A DNA stretch of 64,000 bases, taken from a bacterium. GTDB taxonomy: Bacteria > Myxococcota_A > UBA9160 > UBA4427. The position numbers were made by a program, and so were the translations under genes. The first letter of the stretch is position 1, and every line of letters starts with the position of its first letter. Location of the stretch: contig JANSYR010000003.1 of NCBI GenBank assembly GCA_024742285.1, positions 1 to 64,000 of the forward strand, read 5' to 3'. The notes beneath the pieces were generated by a model. It saw only the letters and a list, made by a program, of their open reading frames with translations, searched no databases and had not been told where the DNA came from. Positions 1 to 9,690 of the stretch are shown piece after piece.

Positions 1-1
1 C

Positions 2-298
2 AAGCGGGAGACGATCGCGTTCTCGAAGCGGCGGCAGTCGGCGCTGTACCGGATGGCGATCTGGGCGGTGTGGCGAAACTACATGAAGGATCGGTCGGAG
101 AACCGGAGGAAGGGGACACCGGCGCAGGCGTTGGGGATCACGAGGCGGGTGCTGGAGGTGAAGGACGTCCTGAGTGAGCGGCTGTTCGCGGGGCGGATCG
201 CTTCGGTCCGGGGCTGGCTGGCGGAGTGTTACTTCGGCCGGATCCGGACGCGGGCGATCGAGAACTGCCGAGAGCACCGGGCGAGGTTCGCGATCTAG
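2..298 (+). CDS. C-terminal fragment of a probable transposase
   Basis: The reading frame enters at the left edge of the window and closes with TAG at 296-298, so only about 98 C-terminal residues are visible. The fragment opens with a KRETIAFSKRRQ segment, continues with WRNYMK, and then has GTPAQALGITRR. A closing 'TPA..LG(I/L)..R.L...(D/E)(V/L)L' module of this sort is familiar from the C-termini of DDE transposases in high-GC proteobacteria. The catalytic part would lie upstream of the window and cannot be checked. No terminal inverted repeat was recognised in the 145 bases after the stop. It could be a live element or a relic. Family assignment comes from recalled motif resemblance only. 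Confidence 0.4.
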   Translation, partial: KRETIAFSKRRQSALYRMAIWAVWRNYMKDRSENRRKGTPAQALGITRRVLEVKDVLSERLFAGRIASVRGWLAECYFGRIRTRAIENCREHRARFAI

Positions 299-442
299 GG
301 AGTTCGGATGGAAGGCGTCGCCTCGCCGAGGAGTGCGATCAGGGAAGGTGCAGTCCTGAGTCCACGTCTCACGAGATGTGCTCGATTCGACCCGTTCGGG
401 GGGTACCATCGGGCCACGCCCGTTTCGGGCGGGAGGAATCCG

Positions 443-2365
443 ATGTCGTTCGTCCGCGCCCTCTCCGCCGTCGCCCTGCTCTTCGCCGGCGGCGCGTTCG
501 CCGAGGACTACTCGCCCTATTCCGGCGAGGACTTCCCGCGCAACGTCTACTTCGGCGATACCCACGTCCACTCGGCGTGGTCGGCGGACGCGGGCAACAT
601 GGGCAACCGGCGGATCGGGCCCGACGAGGTATACCGCTTCGCGCGCGGCGAGACCGTCACGTCCCACAACGGGCAGGCGGTTCGGCTGAAGCGGCCGCTC
701 GATTTCCTCCTGCTCTCGGACCACGCCGAGTACCTCGGCGTCATGAACATGCTCGACCAGGACGATCCGGTCCTGCTCGCGACGGACACGGGCCGACGCT
801 GGTCGAAGTGGCGCAAGAACGGGGAGCACCTCAAGGTCTTCGGCGAGTTCGGGCTCGCGCTGCTGCGCGGCGTCGACGCGATCCAGAGCGACGAAGTCGA
901 GGAGACGAACTGGAGTCGGGTCGTCGCGAACGCCGACCGCTGGAACGAGCCCGGAAAGTTCACCGCGTTCATCGGGTACGAATGGACCTCGACGCCGAAC
1001 GGCGACAACCTCCACCGGAACGTGATCATCGCCGACGACGCGAGCCGCGCGGGCCAGGTCGTGCCGACGAGCTCGATCAAGGATCCGACGCCGGAATCGC
1101 TCTGGGCCTGGATGGGGGCCTACGAGGCGAAGACCGGAGGACGCGTCCTCGCGATCCCGCACAACTCGAACGTGAGCGGCGGGCTCATGTTCGCGCTCCA
1201 GGACTCGAAGGGGGAGCCGATCGACCGCGCCTACGCCGAGGAGCGCGCGCGCCGGGAGCCCCTCGTCGAAGTCACCCAGTACAAGGGCGACAGCGAGACC
1301 CACCCCTTCGTCTCCCCGAACGACGAGTTCGCGGACTACGAGACCTGGGATCGCGGCGCGCTCGGCCGTGCGGGACACGAGGACGCCTACTACGAGTTCG
1401 AGTATGCCCGCCCCGCGCTCAAGAACGGACTCGCGCTCGAGGAATCGCTCGGCGTGAATCCCTTCAAGTTCGGCCTGATCGGGAGCACCGATGCCCACAC
1501 CGGTCTCGCCGCGGGCGGTGAGGACAACTTCTGGGGCAAGTCGACCCGGACGGAGGCGGCCCCCGAGCGTTGGAAGGTGCCGCTCTTTCCGGAGCCGGAG
1601 GACGGAGCGGTCGATCCCGCTCACATGCCCGACGACGTGCTCGACCAGTTCGCCGACGAGACGGCGGCGGTCCAGTGGTACGAGTGGGAGATGGCCGCGT
1701 CGGGCTATGCCGCCGTCTGGGCGAAGGAGAACACGCGGGCCGCGCTCTTCGACGCGATGCGCCGTCGGGAGACCTACGCGACGACGGGGCCGCGGATGAC
1801 CGTGCGCTTCTTCGGCAGCTTCGGCTTCGAGGACGGGGATCAGCACACGCCGGACCTCGCACGTCTGGGCTACGCGAAGGGCGTGCCGATGGGCGGTGAC
1901 CTCACCCGAGTCGATCGCGACGGGGCGAAGGGCTGGCGCAAGGCGCCCACCTTCCTGGTCGCCGCGCTCCGCGACCCGGAAGGCGCCAACCTCGACCGTG
2001 TGCAGATCGTGAAGGGCTGGCTCGATTCGAAGGGCGAGAAGCACGAGCGGATCTACGACGTCGCCCTCGGCGGCGACCGTGAGATCGACCGGAAGGGGCG
2101 TGCGAAGGCGCCGGTCGGCTCGACCGTCGACGTCGAGAATGCCAGCTGGTCCAACACGATCGGGGCCAGCGCGCTCACCGCCTTCTGGAAGGATCCCGAC
2201 TTCGACAAAGACGAGCGCGCCTTCTATTACGTCCGCGTGATCGAGATCCCGAAGCCGAGATGGACGGCGTACGACGCGAAGAAGTTCGGGGTGGAGATGC
2301 CGGAGGAGGTGCCGATGACGACGCAAGACCGCGCCTACACCTCCCCCATCTGGTACTTGCCTTAG
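443..2365 (+). CDS. Secreted DUF3604 (PHP-like metal hydrolase fold) protein 1
   Basis: This is a 640-residue exported protein. The ATG at 443 is preceded by GGGAGGA at 431-437 and opens a signal peptide with likely cleavage after GAFA (residue 20). GDTHVH at residues 38-43 starts a PHP-like metal site, followed by LLSDHAEY, DNLHRNV, IPHNSNVS, YKGDSETHPF and GSTDAHTGLA. These His/Asp clusters are the hallmark of DUF3604, a family related to PHP phosphoesterases whose substrate is not established. It ends in TSPIWYLP, a tail shared with the paralogues at 16200 and 43605. It stands alone on the plus strand and is followed by the duplicated repeat element at 2367-2560, then a convergent alcohol dehydrogenase. 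An upstream in-frame start at 308 would destroy the signal peptide and is rejected. The periplasmic location and metal dependence are inferred. Confidence 0.9.
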   Translation: MSFVRALSAVALLFAGGAFAEDYSPYSGEDFPRNVYFGDTHVHSAWSADAGNMGNRRIGPDEVYRFARGETVTSHNGQAVRLKRPLDFLLLSDHAEYLGVMNMLDQDDPVLLATDTGRRWSKWRKNGEHLKVFGEFGLALLRGVDAIQSDEVEETNWSRVVANADRWNEPGKFTAFIGYEWTSTPNGDNLHRNVIIADDASRAGQVVPTSSIKDPTPESLWAWMGAYEAKTGGRVLAIPHNSNVSGGLMFALQDSKGEPIDRAYAEERARREPLVEVTQYKGDSETHPFVSPNDEFADYETWDRGALGRAGHEDAYYEFEYARPALKNGLALEESLGVNPFKFGLIGSTDAHTGLAAGGEDNFWGKSTRTEAAPERWKVPLFPEPEDGAVDPAHMPDDVLDQFADETAAVQWYEWEMAASGYAAVWAKENTRAALFDAMRRRETYATTGPRMTVRFFGSFGFEDGDQHTPDLARLGYAKGVPMGGDLTRVDRDGAKGWRKAPTFLVAALRDPEGANLDRVQIVKGWLDSKGEKHERIYDVALGGDREIDRKGRAKAPVGSTVDVENASWSNTIGASALTAFWKDPDFDKDERAFYYVRVIEIPKPRWTAYDAKKFGVEMPEEVPMTTQDRAYTSPIWYLP

Positions 2366-2366
2366 T

Positions 2367-2560
2367 CCCGGCCGCGGATAGCACGTCGCTTTCGGCGCCT
2401 TCTCCCTGCGCGATCCTCGACGTATTGCTTGTTCCCGGCCGCGGATAGCACGTCGCTTTCAGCGCCTTCTCCCTGCGCGGTCCTCGGCGTACGGGAGTAC
2501 GCCTGCGGTCGCTCCGGTCCGAGGTCGCCGAAATCGACGCACTCTTCGCGGCCTTACGGC
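2367..2560. repeat. DUF3604-associated intergenic repeat, copy A (one and a half units)
   Basis: A truncated unit (2367-2424) is followed 67 bp later by a full unit (2434-2560), both beginning CCCGGCCGCGGATAGCACG. The full unit holds a 58-bp block (2488-2545) identical to 45570-45627 downstream of another DUF3604 gene. Its core is a perfect 7-bp stem with a GGGA loop (GGCGTAC-GGGA-GTACGCC, 2487-2504), enclosed by CCTCG...CGAGG pairing. It lies between convergent genes, so a bidirectional terminator or a REP-like element is plausible. No T tract follows the stem. Confidence 0.75.
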
Positions 2561-2604
2561 GTCGCGGGTGGGCGGCCGTGCGGTCTCGGCTGAGTTCGTC
2601 GTGG

Positions 2605-3657
2605 CTACGGGACGATGATGCCTCGGCCGGGGATCTGGCCTTTGGCCAGGCGGTCGAAGGCGGTGGGGGCTTCGGTGAGGTCGAAGAGTTCGACGTCGTT
2701 GCGGAGGAGGCCCTGGTCTCCGAGGGAGACGGCGGCGCGGGTGTCGGCGTCTGTGCCGCCGACGAAGGAGATGATCGAGGCGTTCTTGCCGCCGAGGGCG
2801 CCCATGATGGGTTGGTCGAGCTTGCCCTGGTCGGCGCCGACGACGGCGCAGGTGCCGAGCTTGGCGAGGACGCCGACGCCGTTGCCGATCGTCGCGTCAC
2901 TGCCGACGAAGTCGAGGACGGCGTCGCAGCCCCGTCCTTCGGTCAGCTTCATGATCTCCGCGGCGAGGTCTTCGCGTCTGCCGTCGAGGACTTCGTCCGC
3001 GCCGAGCTCCTTCGCGCGGGCCAGCTTGTCCTCGGCGACGTCGACGACGATCAGCCGGGCTTCCGTCAGGATCTTCACGTACTGGATGGCGAAGCCGCCG
3101 AGCCCCCCGGCCCCGATCACGAGGGCGGTCCGGCCCGGGCCGAGCTTGTCCATGACGCGTCGAACGCCGTGATAGGAGGTGGTGCCCGCGTCGGTCAGCG
3201 GGCCGGCGAGCTTCGGGTCGAGCTTCTCGATCGGAATCAGCGGGCGGGTCGATTCGATCACCACGTAGTCGGCGATCCCGCCGTCCATCCCATAGCCGCG
3301 TCCGCGTTGATTCATCTCGCAGGCGTTGTCGTAGCCCACGTCGCACTCGAGGCAGGATCCGCAGCTCCGGGTCGAGACCAGCGCGACCGCCTGCCCCTCG
3401 TCGTAGCCGTCGACGCCCGGGCCGAGCCGGTCGATCCAGCCGCCGACCTCGTGACCCAGGGTGAAGGGCATCTGCCAGCCCAGGATGTCGCCCAGCTGCG
3501 AGGGCATGTGCGGCATGTGCAGGTCGCTCTGGCACAGTCCGTTGCCCGCGACCTTGATCCGGACCTCGCCGGGCCCCGGTTCGGGGATCGGGATCTCGAC
3601 CAGCTCGGGGGGCGCCTGCCACTCGGTCAGGCGGAAGGCACGCATCGTATCGGACAA
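2605..3657 (-). CDS. Zinc-dependent NAD(P) alcohol dehydrogenase (MDR family)
   Basis: This 350-residue medium-chain dehydrogenase would oxidise an alcohol to the aldehyde or ketone, or the reverse, in the cytoplasm. The catalytic zinc ligands appear as GLCQSD near residue 41 and GHE near residue 69. The structural zinc lobe is a four-cysteine cluster, CGSCLECDVGYDNAC. The Rossmann motif is VIGAGGLGGFA. Its length is normal for the family. It is divergent from the amidohydrolase gene at 3741, with an 83-bp shared upstream region, and convergent with DUF3604 protein 1. The sequence does not show the substrate. The neighbouring deacylase and MBL hydrolase suggest a catabolic role, but that is inference. 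Confidence 0.9.
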   Translation of the reverse strand: MSDTMRAFRLTEWQAPPELVEIPIPEPGPGEVRIKVAGNGLCQSDLHMPHMPSQLGDILGWQMPFTLGHEVGGWIDRLGPGVDGYDEGQAVALVSTRSCGSCLECDVGYDNACEMNQRGRGYGMDGGIADYVVIESTRPLIPIEKLDPKLAGPLTDAGTTSYHGVRRVMDKLGPGRTALVIGAGGLGGFAIQYVKILTEARLIVVDVAEDKLARAKELGADEVLDGRREDLAAEIMKLTEGRGCDAVLDFVGSDATIGNGVGVLAKLGTCAVVGADQGKLDQPIMGALGGKNASIISFVGGTDADTRAAVSLGDQGLLRNDVELFDLTEAPTAFDRLAKGQIPGRGIIVP

Positions 3658-3740
3658 GAGAAGCTCCTCGTGGGGTCGATGGGAGACTGTGGGACGATAT
3701 CGTAGAGGCGGAATCCCGCCCCGCTCGGAGTGACACCGTA
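3658..3740. promoter_or_regulatory. Divergent promoter region with central 10-bp palindrome
   Basis: These 83 bases separate two divergent start codons (3657 minus, 3741 plus). A perfect palindrome, ACGATATCGT (3694-3703), sits at the midpoint. A second inverted repeat, GGCGG-AATC-CCGCC, lies just to its right. A palindrome centred between divergent genes suits an operator serving both, but a 10-bp palindrome can occur by chance in a region this size. Confidence 0.3.
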
Positions 3741-5483
3741 ATGAGTCAGATCCTGATCCGAAACGCCAACCTCGTCGACGGAACCGGCGCGCCGGCGCGC
3801 CCGGCGGACGTCCTCGTCCGCGACGGATGGATCGCGGAGATCGCAGACGCCGGGACGCTCTCGCCCGAGGGCGGCGAGACGATCGAAGCGGCGGGGAGGC
3901 TGGTCACGCCGGGTTTCGTCGACGTGCACACCCACTACGACGGGCAGGTCACGTGGGATCCCGAGCTCACGCCCTCGTCGTGGCACGGGGTGACGACGGT
4001 CGTGATGGGCAACTGCGGGGTCGGGTTCGCGCCGGCGAAGCCCGACGAGCGGGGTTGGCTGATCGAATTGATGGAGGGTGTCGAGGACATTCCGGGAACC
4101 GCGCTCCACGAGGGCATCCGCTGGGACTGGGAGACCTTCCCCGAGTATCTCGACGCACTGGAGAAGCTCCCGCGGACGATCGACATCGCGGCCCAGATCC
4201 CCCACGGCGCCCTCCGCGTCTACGTCATGGGTCAGCGCGGCGCCGATCAGGAGCCCGCCACCGCGGAGGACCTCGAGAAGATGGCCGCGATCGTGAAGGA
4301 GGCCGTCGAGGCCGGCGCGCTCGCCTTCTCGACGAACCGACTCCCGGGCCATACGAGCATTCACGGGGAGCCGGTCCCCGGCACCTTCGCGCCGGCGGAG
4401 GAGCTCCGCGTGCTGACGCAGGCGGTGGTCGAGGGTGGCGGCGAGATCCTTCAGGCGGTCCCCGCCGGCGGCGGGAACGAGGAAGCCGGGGCGATTCCGC
4501 GCGAGGTCGACCTCTATCGTGAGATCAGCCTCGCGACGGGCGCCAAGGTGACCTTCTCGGCGCCCCAGAACCATCCGTACCCCGACGAGTGGAAGGAGGT
4601 CATGGCGAAGTGCCATGCGGCACAGGAGGCCGGGGCCCGGGTGATCCCGCAGGTCCTGTCCCGGGGGTCGGGCCTCATGCTCTCCCTCGACACATTCAAT
4701 CCCTTTGCGTTCACCGAGGCCTACCAGGCCGTAGCCGGACTTCCGTCCGAAGCGCGCGTCGCCGAGCTCCGGAAGCCGGAGGTCCGGAGCGCGATCCTCG
4801 AGGCGAGCCGCGAGAACAACCCGAGCATGTTGATCCTCGGGCCGGCGATCCATTCGACCTTCGCGATGGAGGACGGGGTCGTCTTCGAGCCCGACGTGAA
4901 GGACTCGATCGGTGCCCGCGCGGACGCGCTGGGCGTCGACCCGATGGAGCTCCTCTACGACACGATGGTGGAGCTTGCGGCGCAGTCGACCGACGGCAAG
5001 ACCCGGGTCCTCGCGGTCTTCTTCACCGGCTACGCGGAGGGGAACCTCGACGCGGTGGAGACGATGATGCGGGACGAGATCTCGGTCATCGGCCTCGGCG
5101 ACGGCGGCGCCCACTGCAGCATGATCTGCGACGCGAGCTGGCCCGCCTTCGTCCTCCAGCACTGGGTCCGCGACCGGAGCCGCGGCGCGAAGATCCCCCT
5201 CGAAGAAGCGGTCAAGATGATGTCGAAGGAGGCGGCGGACCTCTACGGTCTCGGCGACCGCGGGACGGTCGAAGTCGGGAAGCGCGGCGATCTCAACGTG
5301 ATCGACCTCGACGCGGTCGAGCTCCAGCTGCCCGAGGTGATCGACGATCTCCCGACCGGCGCCTCGCGAATCGTCCAGCGGGCCCACGGCTTCGATACGA
5401 CGATCTGCGCCGGTGAGGTCACGTTCCGCAACGGCGAGCCGACCGGCGCGCGACCCGGAAGGCTGGTTCGAGGCAAGCGATAG
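3741..5483 (+). CDS. N-acyl-D-amino-acid deacylase family amidohydrolase (paralogue 1)
   Basis: This 580-residue cytoplasmic metal hydrolase belongs to the D-aminoacylase branch of the amidohydrolase superfamily. The N-terminal beta domain carries LVDGTGAPARPADV, typical of the family. The metal site begins with HTHYDGQ (His63 and His65). MGNCGVG supplies the cysteine that bridges metals in D-aminoacylases, and the late aspartate lies in DGGAHC. The C-terminal beta domain ends TICAGEVTFRNGEPTGARPGRLV. It shares long blocks with the protein at 7348-9072, including [11 protein letters not shown] and [16 protein letters not shown], so the two are paralogues. Known members hydrolyse N-acyl-D-amino acids, but many relatives act on other cyclic or acyl amides, so the substrate is open. 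Confidence 0.9.
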   Translation: MSQILIRNANLVDGTGAPARPADVLVRDGWIAEIADAGTLSPEGGETIEAAGRLVTPGFVDVHTHYDGQVTWDPELTPSSWHGVTTVVMGNCGVGFAPAKPDERGWLIELMEGVEDIPGTALHEGIRWDWETFPEYLDALEKLPRTIDIAAQIPHGALRVYVMGQRGADQEPATAEDLEKMAAIVKEAVEAGALAFSTNRLPGHTSIHGEPVPGTFAPAEELRVLTQAVVEGGGEILQAVPAGGGNEEAGAIPREVDLYREISLATGAKVTFSAPQNHPYPDEWKEVMAKCHAAQEAGARVIPQVLSRGSGLMLSLDTFNPFAFTEAYQAVAGLPSEARVAELRKPEVRSAILEASRENNPSMLILGPAIHSTFAMEDGVVFEPDVKDSIGARADALGVDPMELLYDTMVELAAQSTDGKTRVLAVFFTGYAEGNLDAVETMMRDEISVIGLGDGGAHCSMICDASWPAFVLQHWVRDRSRGAKIPLEEAVKMMSKEAADLYGLGDRGTVEVGKRGDLNVIDLDAVELQLPEVIDDLPTGASRIVQRAHGFDTTICAGEVTFRNGEPTGARPGRLVRGKR

Positions 5484-5492
5484 GCGCCGGGC

Positions 5493-6347
5493 TCAGACGA
5501 CGAGCTTGTACGCCTCGCCGTCCCGCTCGATCCGGCCGGCGGTCGGCGTCGCGAAGTGGGTTCCGATCACGAGGCTGCCGGCCTCGAGGTGGCGCGCGTA
5601 GAACGCGCGGCGGGTCTCGATGCCCTGCTCGAAGTCGGCGTCGGGAGCGGAGCCCCACTCGGGGTGCGCGAGCTGACAGGGGTGGTGGGTCATGTCGCCG
5701 GTGATCACGGCCCGTTCGCCCTTCGATTCGACGTGGATCGAGACGTGGCCCGGGGTGTGGCCGGGGGTGGGCTCGAGTCGGATCTCGTCGCAGACCCGGG
5801 CGTCCTGGTCGACGACGTCGATCAGGCCCGCCTCCGCGATGGGATCCACGCTCTCGGCGAACACGATCTTCGTGAAGTCGTCGTCCTCGTTCTGCCAGTG
5901 CGTCCACTCGTCCCGGGCGACCAGGTAGCGCGCGTTCGGGAACGTCGGCTTCCACACGTCGTCTTCGAGGAACGTGTTCCAGCCGACGTGGTCGACGTGG
6001 AGATGGGTACAGAGCACGGTGTCGATCGACTCACGCGTGAAGCCGGCCCGGTGGAAGTCGTCGAGAAAGGAGGTCTGGAGCCTGTTCCAGAACTTCACGG
6101 GCAGATTCTTGTCGTTGCCCACGCAGGTATCGACGACGATTCGGCGCGAGGGGGTCTCGACGACGAGGGCGTGGATGCTCCAGGCGGCTTCCCATTCGTC
6201 GTCGACGAAATGCGGGGCGAGCCACGGGATCGTTCTCAGGTTCTCGGGGACGGCGTCCTTCAGGACCCACTCGATTCCCGATTCCTCGGACTCCTGGATG
6301 CGCGTGATCCTGACGTCGCCCACTTGCCAGGAAAGGAAATCGCCCAT
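5493..6347 (-). CDS. MBL-fold metallo-hydrolase
   Basis: This is a 284-residue metallo-beta-lactamase-fold hydrolase. The dinuclear metal site is THLHVDH (His115, His117, Asp119, His120), followed by a HTPGHVSIH histidine and the aspartate in ITGDMTHHP. The fold and length resemble the lactonase/arylsulfatase-like branch rather than true beta-lactamases. I chose the ATG at 6347 because GGGAGA lies a few bases upstream and the protein then starts MGDFLSWQVGDV. A further 50 upstream codons look like non-coding sequence. It is convergent with the amidohydrolase, nine bases apart. A lactone or ester substrate fits its catabolic neighbours but is inferred. Confidence 0.9.
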   Translation of the reverse strand: MGDFLSWQVGDVRITRIQESEESGIEWVLKDAVPENLRTIPWLAPHFVDDEWEAAWSIHALVVETPSRRIVVDTCVGNDKNLPVKFWNRLQTSFLDDFHRAGFTRESIDTVLCTHLHVDHVGWNTFLEDDVWKPTFPNARYLVARDEWTHWQNEDDDFTKIVFAESVDPIAEAGLIDVVDQDARVCDEIRLEPTPGHTPGHVSIHVESKGERAVITGDMTHHPCQLAHPEWGSAPDADFEQGIETRRAFYARHLEAGSLVIGTHFATPTAGRIERDGEAYKLVV

Positions 6348-6580
6348 GTTCGTCTCCCTCTGCCCGCTGGCCGGGTCGGGCTCAGGGTATCCGGCTGGCT
6401 CGGCACGGCCAGGGTCCTGCCCGGCGCGAGAGGATGCTCGGGTTCCGCGCCGTTCCGTCCGGGCGAGGGGAGGCGCCCGCGAATGCCGGTTCGTCACCGA
6501 AACGTCTTCGCGCGCCTACCCTTCCTCGACGACGATCCCCATCGCCGGGCCGATCCGCTCGGCGCGCTCCGGAGAACGCG

Positions 6581-7339
6581 ATGACCGACCAGCTCACGAG
6601 AATCACGGACCATCAGTGCACGGCGCCGCCGGCGCGCTACGACGACCTCGAGGTCCTCTTCCTCAACTGCACGCTCACCCGCTCTCCGAATCTCTCGCAC
6701 ACCGAGGGGCTGATCAAAGTCGCCGAGCGGATCTTCCACGCGAACGGCGTCCAGACCGAGTACCTCCGCCCGGTCGACTTCGAGATCCCGGCGGGGCTCG
6801 AGATGAACTACGCGGGCCGTGACGGCTACGAGCGCGACGATTGGCCCGAGATCCAGGCCAAGATCGATGCCTGCGACATCCTGATCCTGGGCACGTCGGT
6901 CTGGCTCGGCGAGAAGAGCTCCGTCTGCAACCGGGTGCTCGAGCGCATGTACGGATACACCCACCAGTTCAACGAGAAGGGGCAGTATCGCGACTACGGC
7001 AAGGTCGGCGCGTGCCTCATCACGGGGAACGAGGACGGCGTGAAGCACTGCGCGATGAATCTGCTCTTCTCGCTCTCGCACATCGGATACACCGTCCCGC
7101 CCCAGGCCGACGCGGGGTGGATGGGCGAGGCGGGCCCGGGGCCGTCCTACATGGACGAGGGCTCCGGAGGTCCCGAGAACGACTTCACGAACCGGAACAC
7201 GACGTTCCTGGTCTGGAACTGCCTGCATCTCGCGCGGATGCTCAAGGACGCGGGCGGCATCCCGGCCCACGGCAACCAGCCGGACGCCTGGGACGCCGGA
7301 TGCAAGACCGACTTCCACAGTCCGGAGCACAAGCGCTAG
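6581..7339 (+). CDS. Flavodoxin-fold NAD(P)H-dependent reductase
   Basis: This 252-residue protein has the FMN reductase/flavodoxin fold. The phosphate-binding loop is in NCTLTRSPNLSHTEG, the second flavin loop in GTSVWLGEKSS, and a third contact in ITGNEDGVKH. It is longer than a simple FMN reductase (about 180 residues) because of a C-terminal extension that contains PSYMDEG and ends in HSPEHKR. I chose the ATG at 6581. GGAGAACGCG lies upstream, and upstream codons give low-complexity Arg/Pro sequence. It is convergent with the second deacylase gene, eight bases apart. It probably reduces FMN or a quinone-like acceptor in the cytoplasm. The physiological partner is unknown. Confidence 0.85.
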   Translation: MTDQLTRITDHQCTAPPARYDDLEVLFLNCTLTRSPNLSHTEGLIKVAERIFHANGVQTEYLRPVDFEIPAGLEMNYAGRDGYERDDWPEIQAKIDACDILILGTSVWLGEKSSVCNRVLERMYGYTHQFNEKGQYRDYGKVGACLITGNEDGVKHCAMNLLFSLSHIGYTVPPQADAGWMGEAGPGPSYMDEGSGGPENDFTNRNTTFLVWNCLHLARMLKDAGGIPAHGNQPDAWDAGCKTDFHSPEHKR

Positions 7340-7347
7340 GTCTGGGG

Positions 7348-9072
<1,725 letters not shown>

Positions 9073-9219
9073 GGGTGGGTCTCTCCGGGTGCAGGGTGGG
9101 GCGTCCGGCGGCGTGGCCTGCCGGCGCGGGGGATTCCGGGGTTCGATCTCGCCGCCGCAGAATATCAGAGCCTGCCGGGGGCGACGGACCTCCGGGTCAG
9201 TCGGCGGTCCGGTCGAGGA

Positions 9220-9633
9220 CTACGCCTTCTTCTTCTTTTCGTAGGGCACCACGTCGAAGCCGGCCTGCTTCCAGCCGGCGAAGCCTCCGTCGAGATGGGC
9301 CGCGCGTTCGAGGCCCATCCTGGTCGCGATCTGGCAGGCGAGGGCGGACCGCCAGCCCATCGCGCAGTAGAAGACGAAGCGCTTGTCCTCCTGGAAGACC
9401 TCTCGGGCGTAGGGGCTCTCCGGCGCGATCCAGAACTCGAGCATGCCGCGCGGCATGTGGACGGCGCCAGGCAGGTGGCCCTCGCGCTGGAGCTCGCGGA
9501 TGTCGCGCAGGTCGATCACGACCAGATCGTCGGAGCCGATTTCGGCTTGCAGTCCTTCCGCGTCGACCACGTCGATCTCGGCCTCCGCTTCCTTGATCAA
9601 CGTCTCGAGCTTGACGCCCTCTCCGATCGTCAC
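9220..9633 (-). CDS. Rhodanese-like domain protein
   Basis: A 137-residue single-domain rhodanese. The CH2A-type start LVVIDLRDIRELQREGHLPGA is clear, and the active-site loop is CAMGWR with Cys90. The C-terminus has LDGGFAGWKQAGFDV and a lysine-rich tail. It would carry a persulfide sulfur for sulfur transfer or detoxification in the cytoplasm. The first 20 residues precede the domain and look helical. It sits between the large BTAD regulator and the deacylase on the same strand, with 57 and 147 bases on either side, so co-transcription is possible but not shown. Confidence 0.9.
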   Translation of the reverse strand: MTIGEGVKLETLIKEAEAEIDVVDAEGLQAEIGSDDLVVIDLRDIRELQREGHLPGAVHMPRGMLEFWIAPESPYAREVFQEDKRFVFYCAMGWRSALACQIATRMGLERAAHLDGGFAGWKQAGFDVVPYEKKKKA

Positions 9634-9690
9634 TCCGTTCTCCTTCGCCTCGGTGGATGGGGACTCGTCGCGGGCGGGTCGCGCCGCAGA

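Noticed and set aside
2367-2560. Insertion sequence ends or a small coding gene in the repeated block
   Set aside because: No transposase, target duplication or codon-like conservation is present; the minus-strand translation of the repeat is only Arg/Ser/Pro-rich sequence.
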